DNA from: an uncultured Fidelibacterota bacterium | GTDB taxonomy: Bacteria > Marinisomatota > Marinisomatia > Marinisomatales > UBA1611 | NCBI GenBank assembly: GCA_913041325.1 | Contig: CAJWHU010000001.1 | Span: 1-52,785 of the forward strand | Reading direction: 5' to 3' | Length of the DNA stretch: 52,785 nt | Notes under the pieces: generated by a model | What the model was told of the DNA's origin: nothing | The model's database searches: none | What the model saw: the letters and a program-made list of their open reading frames with translations, nothing else | Made by a program: the position numbers and the translations under genes | Shown: piece after piece, positions 28,430 through 37,600 of the stretch | How the letters are laid out: the number at the start of each line of letters is the position of its first letter | How positions within the stretch are numbered: the stretch's first letter is position 1

Positions 28430-28969
28430 GTGTCTCCGAGAAAATTAAGTAAAAAAAAGAGGAAGCAAAATCAACAACATCTAACTCTAAACGCCGCGAT
28501 AGGAATTACAGGAGTTTTATTACTTGGTTTTATTTATTCCTTCACACAAAATAGCGCATATAATGGAGTACCTATCGATGTTAACTTTCCAGAGCAACAA
28601 TCTCCAAGAGAGCTTGCAGCTAGTGTTTACAAAAAAAAACCAATACACAAGGTTAAAGTAGAAATTCTAAACGGATGTGGAATTAAAGGTATAGCGGCAA
28701 AAACCGCAGAATTTTTGCTCTTGGAGCACCAGGTAGATGTTGTAAAGACAGCAAATGCAGATAGTCATAATCATCTCAAAACACAAATAATTGGAAGAAA
28801 TGAAAAAATTGAGGGTATCGCATTGATTAGTGAATCTTTTGGGGTTCCGTTGAATGATAAAGCTATTATTACTCACGTACCTGATGAAACTCTTGGTGTG
28901 GACGTTACTGTGATTATTGGAAAAGATATAGACACCTTCAGCAAGGTCTTTGATTATATTTCAAAATAA
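28430..28969 (+). CDS. Single-pass membrane protein with LytR_C domain
   Basis: A 179-residue protein starting at a GTG directly after the previous stop codon. A basic N-terminus (RKLSKKKRKQNQQ) and one membrane helix (LNAAIGITGVLLLGFIYSF) are followed by a LytR cell-envelope regulator C-terminal domain at about residues 72-165: VKVEILNGCGIKGIAAKTAE, VVKTANADS, IGRNEKIEG and VDVTVIIGKD. The catalytic LytR-CpsA-Psr phosphotransferase domain is absent, so this is the accessory domain alone, probably placed in the periplasm. rsfS follows 6 bp downstream. It is part of the run leading to argS and marC. Confidence 0.8.
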   Translation: MSPRKLSKKKRKQNQQHLTLNAAIGITGVLLLGFIYSFTQNSAYNGVPIDVNFPEQQSPRELAASVYKKKPIHKVKVEILNGCGIKGIAAKTAEFLLLEHQVDVVKTANADSHNHLKTQIIGRNEKIEGIALISESFGVPLNDKAIITHVPDETLGVDVTVIIGKDIDTFSKVFDYISK

Positions 28970-28975
28970 CTCCCC

Positions 28976-29344
28976 ATGATTGCATCCAACAAGGGTTTTA
29001 TTGACGATCAACCTCTCCTACAAGAAATCATTAAACTTGCTACGGAAAAAAAAGCGAAACATCTTGTCATACTAGACTTGAGAGGCATTTCTTCCATCAC
29101 AGATTATTTTTTAATATGCCATGGAGATTCAGAGCCACAGGTAAAAGCTATCACAGATCATATCAGGAAAGGAACTAAAAAAAAACCAAAACACCTTGAG
29201 GGATATGAAAATCAGAACTGGATCTTATTGGACTATTTTGATGTCGTTGTTCATATTTTTAAAAAAAACGAACGTGAATACTATGGCATCGAAAGACTGT
29301 GGGCAGACGCACCTACAATGGAATTAAGAGATGCAACAAATTAA
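28976..29344 (+). CDS. rsfS: Ribosomal silencing factor RsfS (YbeB/iojap family)
   Basis: A 122-residue protein with the standard RsfS fold. It binds ribosomal protein uL14 on the 50S subunit and blocks subunit joining when nutrients are short. Visible signatures are HLVILDLRGISSITDYFLIC, where the family usually reads D-(L/V)-R-x-(L/I)-S-x-x-(T/A)-D-(Y/F), then GYENQNWILLDYFDVVVHIF, and YYGIERLWADAP. The gene overlaps argS by 14 nt in a different frame, which suggests translational coupling. Confidence 0.94.
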   Translation: MIASNKGFIDDQPLLQEIIKLATEKKAKHLVILDLRGISSITDYFLICHGDSEPQVKAITDHIRKGTKKKPKHLEGYENQNWILLDYFDVVVHIFKKNEREYYGIERLWADAPTMELRDATN

Positions 29345-30965
29345 ATCAGAATTAAAAAATGAAATTAATAAAGTTTTAAATTTGTTATCGTATCCGATTA
29401 AGGATATTATGTTAGCTCCGCCTAAAATTAATGGGTTTGGTGACCTTAGTACCAATATTGCACTGGTATTGTCCAAAGATTTAAAAGTCCCTCCAATTGA
29501 AATAGCTCATATGATTTTTGGTAAACTAGATCAGGCTAAATTAAATAATATCGATACAGTATCTGTTAGTAAACCGGGATTCATAAACTTTAAGATATCT
29601 AATGAATACTTGCAATCTCAAATTTCTATTATCAACAAGGCCTCAGACAAATACGGCAGGGGTCTGAATGGCATCGGCAAAAATGCCAATGTTGAATTCG
29701 TAAGTGCGAACCCCACTGGACCTCTTACAATTGGACATGGTCGTAACGCAATATTAGGCGATGTTGTGTCAAACATTTTAGAATGGCAGGGCTATGATGT
29801 AACAAGAGAATATTATTTCAATGATGCAGGACGACAAATGAGAGTCTTAGCAAAATCAGTAGAAGTATTATATTTTAATCTTTTAGGGAAAAATATTCCA
29901 TTCCCTGAAGAAGGTTACAAAGGAGATTATCTAAAAGACATTGCAAAGCACATACTTGAAGAGGACGGCAAAAGCCTAAGTAAAGGTTCGCCAATCTTTA
30001 GAGAAAAAGCAGAGAAAATAATTTTTAACCAAATTAAAACCTCATTAAGTAGACTTGGTGTTAAGTTTAATAATTTTATCAATGAAAAAATGTTCTACGA
30101 TAATGGGGATATAAAACGCCTTTTAGAGGAGCTTGAAAAAAAGAAACTAGTTTACTGCAAGGACGGAGCGACTTGGTTTCAAACATCATCTCTTGGTAGT
30201 GACCAAGATCGAGTTTTTTTAAAAAGTACTGGAGAGCCAACATACAGAGTTCCTGATACTGCATACCACATAAATAAAGTCAAAAGAGGATATGACCTCA
30301 TTGTTGATGTGTTTGGTGCAGATCATACAGACACATATCCAGACATAATTGTGGCTCTGAAATCCTTGGGTTATAAAACTGACCACATCAAAGTTCTCAT
30401 TTACCAATTTGTTACACTACTTCAAAATGGTAAAAAAATCAAAATGTCTACTAGGAAAGCTGATTTTATAACCCTTGACAAGTTGGTGCATGAGGTGGGT
30501 TCAGATGTTGTTCGATACTTTTTTTTAATGCGAAGCATGAATACCCACCTAGATTTTGATTTGAATCTTGCTCGTGACCAATCAGACAAAAATCCAGTTT
30601 TTTATCTACAATACGCTTATGCTAGGATTTGCAATATAATCAAACGTGCTCAAAGTTTAAAATTATCAATCGATACAGATTATGACCTCTCTCTTTTAAA
30701 TGAAACATCTGAAATAGTATTGATTAAATACATGACAAGATTTCCAGAATTTATTGATAATGCATATAAAAGTTTAGAGCCTCAAATCATTGCAATTTAC
30801 CTTCAACAACTCGCCACCCATTTTCACAAGTTTTATGGTGAATGTAGAGTAATCAATGATAATCATAAAATTACACAAGCGAGGCTAAATTTAGTTAAAG
30901 CCGTCAAAGTTGTTCTTGGAAATGGTTTCAACATTTTAGGTATCTCTGCACCAGAAAAAATGTAA
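29331..30965 (+). CDS. argS: Arginyl-tRNA synthetase
   Basis: Class I synthetase of 544 residues that charges tRNA-Arg. The HIGH-equivalent motif is ANPTGPLTIGHGRNAILGD and the KMSKS-equivalent is KKIKMSTRKADF. It also has the N-terminal Add-1 domain (residues 1-95) with GFGDLSTNIAL. The C-terminal DALR-like anticodon domain runs from about 430, with FYLQYAYARICNI and FHKFYGECRV. It starts inside rsfS (14 nt overlap), and its TAA overlaps the ATG of marC by one base (TAATG). Confidence 0.97.
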   Translation: MQQIKSELKNEINKVLNLLSYPIKDIMLAPPKINGFGDLSTNIALVLSKDLKVPPIEIAHMIFGKLDQAKLNNIDTVSVSKPGFINFKISNEYLQSQISIINKASDKYGRGLNGIGKNANVEFVSANPTGPLTIGHGRNAILGDVVSNILEWQGYDVTREYYFNDAGRQMRVLAKSVEVLYFNLLGKNIPFPEEGYKGDYLKDIAKHILEEDGKSLSKGSPIFREKAEKIIFNQIKTSLSRLGVKFNNFINEKMFYDNGDIKRLLEELEKKKLVYCKDGATWFQTSSLGSDQDRVFLKSTGEPTYRVPDTAYHINKVKRGYDLIVDVFGADHTDTYPDIIVALKSLGYKTDHIKVLIYQFVTLLQNGKKIKMSTRKADFITLDKLVHEVGSDVVRYFFLMRSMNTHLDFDLNLARDQSDKNPVFYLQYAYARICNIIKRAQSLKLSIDTDYDLSLLNETSEIVLIKYMTRFPEFIDNAYKSLEPQIIAIYLQQLATHFHKFYGECRVINDNHKITQARLNLVKAVKVVLGNGFNILGISAPEKM

Positions 30966-31612
30966 TGATTGATTTCATTCAATCAGAAATACAATTTTTT
31001 GCACTTTGTCTAACAACATTATTTACTCTTACAAACCCTATTGGCATTGCACCTTTGCTAGTTGTAATGACTGAAAGATTTACTGAAAAAGAAAAAATTA
31101 ACATTGCAAAAAAGGGTTCTTTCACTGCCTTTTTTACACTTATTCTATTTTCACTACTTGGTTCCCTTATTTTTACCTTTTTTGGAATTACAATTGAAGC
31201 ATTTCAAATAATGGGAGGGATCCTATTTTTTAGAAATGGGTTGAAAATGCTCGAGGCAAGAATAGGTAGGTCGAGAACGACACCTGCTGAACAAGAAGAG
31301 TCACAAGAAAGTGATGATATTGCGGTAAGTCCTATTGGCATTCCTTTAATAGCTGGTCCAGGAGCAATAACTGCTACCATGCTGTTATCTAGCCAGACCC
31401 CCCAAATATATAGCTACGCAACATTGGGGTTTGCTATTACAATTGTATTATCAATCGTTTACATTATATTAAGAAATGGTACCATGCTAATAGATTTGTT
31501 AGGTACTTCAGTTATGAGAATAATACAAAGGCTAATGGGTTTAATTCTTTTGGTAATTGCCGTACAATTTGTAATAAATGGGGTTTTGTCTATTATAAAA
31601 CCATTGATCTAA
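30965..31612 (+). CDS. MarC-family integral membrane protein
   Basis: A 215-residue polytopic membrane protein of the MarC/UPF0056 type with about six hydrophobic segments. The conserved start LTNPIGIAPLLVVMT, the middle IMGGILFFRNGLKML and the block IPLIAGPGAITATMLL are family hallmarks. The acidic linker about residues 105-120 (TPAEQEESQESDD) sits between helix groups. Function is not firmly known for the family; members are inner-membrane proteins sometimes linked to drug response by name only. It is translationally coupled to argS and converges on the giant T9SS gene with a 3 bp gap. Confidence 0.92.
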   Translation: MIDFIQSEIQFFALCLTTLFTLTNPIGIAPLLVVMTERFTEKEKINIAKKGSFTAFFTLILFSLLGSLIFTFFGITIEAFQIMGGILFFRNGLKMLEARIGRSRTTPAEQEESQESDDIAVSPIGIPLIAGPGAITATMLLSSQTPQIYSYATLGFAITIVLSIVYIILRNGTMLIDLLGTSVMRIIQRLMGLILLVIAVQFVINGVLSIIKPLI

Positions 31613-31615
31613 TGA

Positions 31616-34600
31616 TTATTTTAGCAACAACATCTTTTGTACACTTACCTCCTGACCAGCTTGAATATATAAAAAGTAAACTCCTGCACTAGCCTCATGA
31701 CCTAAATCACCAATACCATTCCATGTGTAGGTATGTCGTCCTGGTTTTAGGTTTTTGAAAACGTTATGTTTAACTGTTCTTCCAAGTATATCAATTACTG
31801 TGATGCCCACATTCCTTGTGTTAGGAAGGTCGTACTCAATGAAGGTTACAGGGTTGAATGGGTTAGGATAATTTTTATATACCTGAAATTTTTCAGGTAG
31901 GAAATTAATATTTAGGTGTGAAACACCTTCCAACAAAACTTTTCCATATGAATCAAAGAAGTGGTATTGGATTGTTCCTGAAAACTGATCCGATGCATTT
32001 TTAGGTAAATATATAGCTATAGCTGAGTCAATACCATTATCATTAGCAAATGAAAATTGAACAATTTCATTTGAGGGGTCATAAGCTTTAAAAATAAAGC
32101 CTTCATTACTAAAATTTGAAACATATGATTCTTTAAGGTCAATATCCGTATCACCAATTAGCAACTCACCCATTGATGATAATTTTGGAGTAGGTATTAA
32201 GAGGCAAGATCCCTTACCAGTAATATCTAGCGAACTTTCTGAACGAATTAATGATCTAGTTGTATCGAAAGAAAGGTTAAAATACCTCCACTGCCACATT
32301 TTTGCAAAAGCTGATAAGTCAGTTAAATCACTATTCCCATCAGGTGTAGGACGAACATAGGGTGGTTCATTCTCAAACGGCCCAAGATCAACCAAAGGCC
32401 ACTTTTTATTAAAAATCAATATATCCTCGACAGTTAAATCGTAGTCGTAATTCAAATCACCCCAGAGTTGTGAATAAAAGCGAATAGTATCATTCATTTG
32501 TAAAGTATTGTATGCAATTGCACTGTCAAGAACAACCAACACAGTATCCAAACTTGTAAGAACGTTGCTAAGAATAATCGTAATCAGAGAATCATCATAA
32601 CTATGATCATAAAAAAGATCATCTTGTAGCCTTGATTTAGCCTCTATCCTATAACTATAAAGTGGCCTATTAAATTTTATTTTTATTGTATCTGTATATA
32701 GGACGGAGAGAAAATCAGAAGTATCAGCAAAAAAATCTGGATTAATTGCATTGATAGTTGGAACTGAATTATCAAAGTAGATCCCATCTGTTTTTTGGAT
32801 ATGAGATTTATTACTCGCTAAGTCAACTGCTTTAATATAGGTATTATATAAAATATTTTTTTGCAAGGACAAACCCTGGATAGTTAGACTGTCCGTGCTG
32901 TCGGTCCTAGTCCAACTAAGAATATCAGTGGAATCTTCATATGTGCCGATAGCCAACTGGTAATAATCAATACCAACATTATCAGAAAATTCAGACCATC
33001 TATAACTAAGTCTTGTAGAATCTGGAGTTTGGTCTAAATCTATTAACCAGTAACCATCAATTATCGATCCTGTATCAGGTATCTCAGTATCAATCGTGAT
33101 ACCATCTCCCCAAATAGTATCTGAGTAATTACCTACGGAGTCCCTTGTGAATGCTCCGCCAAAATATTTAGAATTATTCGATAGGCTTAAATTGTTCCAT
33201 CCACCATAATTATCATCTGCCACAGACGCCCAGTCATTAATATTAGCATTGTTTGAATCTGACCCTAATCCATAATAGGACTCGCGTATCCCTGATGTGG
33301 TATCTTCATGTTCCCAATATAAAGTTATTGAGTCTGCAATATTATAATATGGGATATCCAATTCATTAGCTCCCTCCCTAATGTTTTTTATTTCAGGCGG
33401 AGTATTATCAATTATAATTTTTGTTCCATCTGTTGTTTCAGTAACCTGACTACCGATATTACCAGCAGAATCAGCAAAAGTTACGCTGTAATCGACTAAG
33501 CCATCACTATCTTGTTCTTTCACAGTATAAATCCCACTCCATTCAGCACCATCCTCACTAAATGTTTGAACAACCGAATCACTAGATATAATAAAAATTG
33601 GTGAATTCAATCCCTCACTCGATCTAAATGATATTGTAATTACATCTGATTTGGTTGCCCACTTGTTTCCAAAAACATTGTTTGAACTAATACTTAAATT
33701 TGTGAGTACTGGTAAAACTTCATCTATATGTATAATCCTGTTATCACTGTTTCCAATTGTCACATTACCTGCCCTATCTGATATTGACATGGTGAATGTC
33801 ACATCAATATTTTCAGAATATTCCTGAATAGATTCAAATGTGTTTTCATCGATTCCTACCGTTAATGGACCATCAATTGGTATATTTGTAATTTCAATTG
33901 GATCTCCAAGGTCAACATAATCTGTATTACCAAAATTTACCCTTGGCTGCAATCTACCCCCAACTAAGGATTGATCATCTAGAGGCAACGATACACTCAG
34001 AAATATGCTATCACTAGATGAGTTCCAATACCCAGGTATTATATTACCTCCAGAGGAATAAGAAGAATCTAAGGTGAATTGGGCAGGAGGAGTCATATCA
34101 AAAAGAATACTAGTGCCATCTGTTGTAGATATAATGGCACCTCCATCATTTCCCACAAGATCAGAAAAAATTATTCGAAAAGGGATAGCGCCTTCATCTT
34201 CACTTCCATCCAAAATTCGTTTAGATTGATATGTAGATAGAATTCCATCTAAAAGATTTATTTCTGAAACAATACCAGCAATTGAAACTGATATATTGCT
34301 AAGTGATTCACTTGATGTGAAATCTAAAATGAGAGTATCGCCTAGGACTGCCACGCCGTCATTATTCACATTAGTCGAATGAAAAGAAACTGGGCTCATT
34401 GTTGGGACTGTACCATCATACCAAACTGATGAACCATCATCAGTTCCAATCACCTGTCCAGTGCTATTGCCTGCAGAGTCTATAAGCGTAATGGAGAAAG
34501 TAATATATCCGTCTGGGTCGTCCTCAGCCAGTTCGTAAATACTATAAAACTGAAGGCCATCTTGTTCATATTCAACGCTAGAACTGAGTATTTGCACCTC

Positions 34601-37600
34601 TAAATTTCGCTGTGGTTCCGAGGCGGTAAAAAATAATGAGTCTAAATCCCCGATTCCTGCTGAATCTATCATAGAATTAGTTGATTTCATTCTAATATTA
34701 GTCAAAAAAGGAAATGTTCTGTCGTATTTTACGTAACTCTGATCCGTTGAGGAGTTAGCACTCGGACCAGTTGCTCCACCTAAGTCAGTATATTCAATAT
34801 TAAAGCTTATAGGACCTTCATCATCATTTTCATTTAATACGCGAAATCCAGTGTAAAAAGCTGCACCGTCATCGGTATGATCAGAGCTTGTTCCAGAAAT
34901 AATTATATCCAAATTGTCTAATGGTTCGTTAGCATTAAATTTTACATAAACAGTATCACCTTCCTTAGCCCATGTGGTATCGTCATTACTAGAATAAATA
35001 GTTACCGCCAGTAATTCTGGAGGCACAATATCATGATTAACATAACTGTCATCCGTGGTGGATACTACTTGAATACCTGAATTTGATGCCCTGTCTTTAA
35101 AATCTATGGTGTACGATAAAATGCCACCCGGCTCATTCCCACTTAAATTTAATGTCCCCTTAAAAATATCTCCCTCCTGAGTTAACACAGCTGTTTCACC
35201 AGCAATCGTTACTATAAGTGATTCAAAAAGTAAGGGTTCAGTGGAGGTGAATAATAAAATAACGTCATCCCCGGTTACTGCAATAGATGAATTATTGCTA
35301 TTAGTAGATGATATGCTAACCTCATTCAATAGCGGCAGGGTTTTATCAAAAATAACCGTTGAAGAATTACTTGTTTCTGAAACCACCTGGCTTTCTAATC
35401 CTACAGAATCTGTGACAATTATTTGGAAGTTTACCTGCCCCTCGGGATCCTCATTTTTCATTTCATACACAGCAACATATTTCTCAGATCCTAAATCAGA
35501 GACGTCTGCTGTCTGATTAGACACAGTTACTGACTGTTGCGTTAATAATTCACTTCCTATGAATGTTACTAATATGCTGTCACCTACTTTTGCCCATGTT
35601 GAATCGGAATTATTAGATATAATTCTTACTAGATCTAAAGTTGGACGAGTATTATCAAAAACAACAACAGAGCCATCGGTAGTCATAGATGTACCTTCTT
35701 TTGGGTTCCCGGCTAAGTCTAAAATTTCATTTATTTGAAAAAACACCACTCCTTCTGGTTCTTGCTCCTGTAAAGTATAAGTACTGCTCCACTTGTTCCC
35801 ACCTTCAAAATTGATATTTGTATTATTCCCAAAGATCATTACAGACGGCTCTTGAATAGCCTCATCAGTTTTTATCGTAACAGTGATCTGGTTTCCCACT
35901 GTAGCTAGAGTAGTGTCCGAAAAGTCTGATTTATAAGAAACATGCGTTATGTTTGGTGAAACTTCTTCAATTGTAATCAAATTCTCGCTTTCTAATCCAT
36001 TTTTTTGATTACCTGGAATGTCGAAAACAATTGCACTTGTTGTAATGATCGCTCCCTGATCAAAACCAGTAATTGATCTTATTGTATTCTCTTCAAAAGA
36101 AATTATCTTGCTTAAACCAACTTCATCAGGTTCTATGATAAATTGTTCTCCTAATTCTTCAAATTCTCTTTCTCCAATTTTAACTAAGATCTGGACTCTA
36201 CCATTATTTAATGTTGTATCATTGTCTATTGGTACTGTTACACTCAGCTCTGTGTTTGTTGAATTCCAGAATAACGCTACCTCGTTACCCCCTTTTGAAC
36301 TAACTGTTCCCAATGTAAAATCTTCAGGAGCAGTTTTATCAAAAATTATATAGCTATCATTTGTTGTGGATACCACTATATCTCCATTGTTTCCGGCTGA
36401 ATCTGAGAAAACTAACTCAAAGACCACGACACCTTCTTCATCTAGATCAGAAAATATATATTCATGGTTTATAGTTCTGGGGTCTACCCAATTCTCTGCA
36501 ACATTATTACTATTAATGGTGAGATCAAGTGTCAAAAGATCCTCCGAAGAACTAATATTTATTAGGCCCTTTTCACCGCTCTTGGCCCAATTTTCATTCC
36601 AATCATTATTTGTAACGAGCTCAACTTGTGTCAACTCCGGTTTTGTTTTATCAAATAAGACGCTGCTCCCATCATAGGTTGAATTCGCTCCCGCCGCAGG
36701 GTTGCCTCTTGTATCTATAAAGTCCTCTATTTCAAAAGGAATGATTCCCTCTGAATCATCTGAACTCATCACATATATCGCCTCCCATATAAAACTTTCT
36801 GGGTTAGAAAGTGTAGCCTCATTATTTGATATATTAACAACTGGTGCACTGATCAATTCATCAGCTGTAAAACTGATCTTTATCTGATCACCAACTTTTG
36901 CCTTTGTTGAATCATCATTGCTTGAATGAATATGTATTAAAGAAATGGTTGGGGGTATTTGATCTATTACGAGTTGACTTGTACTAGCATCTCCATACTT
37001 TTGGTTACCGGGTCTGTCAAAGAGTATTGCCTTAAATTTTATCGTGTCTTCCTCCGCAAACCCAGTTATAGATTCAATATCAGAGCCTGTTATTGTTACA
37101 ACTTTATCACTTCCAACATCGCTTTGATCAATCTCAAATAATCCCCCAACTATTTCCCAGTCATTTGAAGCTACTTTCGCTAGAATCTGAATCTTACCTT
37201 TGATTAAAGTGGTATCATTTTCTGCAATGGGTATTGAGATATCAACACTTGTATTTGTTGAATTCCATGTGTCAATTATTTGATTCCCCCCTGAAGCTGA
37301 TACAGTTCCTGTACTAAAATCCTCAGGAGGAGTTTTGTCAAAAACAACCCAACTCTGATCGGTTGTGTTTACAACATTAATACCATCATTACCTGCAGAA
37401 TCAGAGAAGCTGATATTAAAATTGACAAGACCCTCATTATCTGAATCTGAAAATTTATGTCTGGTACTGAATATCGAACTGTCAATGACTATCATTTCTG
37501 CTTGTTGCCCCTGAATTGCAGCCTCTTTGTCTAAGATAGCTTCAGATCCTGTTATAGAAATCATTACTGTATCGCCCACCATAGCCCATTTAGTATTATT

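Noticed and set aside
35241..37141. Several plus-strand open frames of 60-103 codons opposite the giant gene
   Set aside because: They are antisense shadows of repeated coding sequence, with no ribosome sites, signal peptides or recognisable domains.
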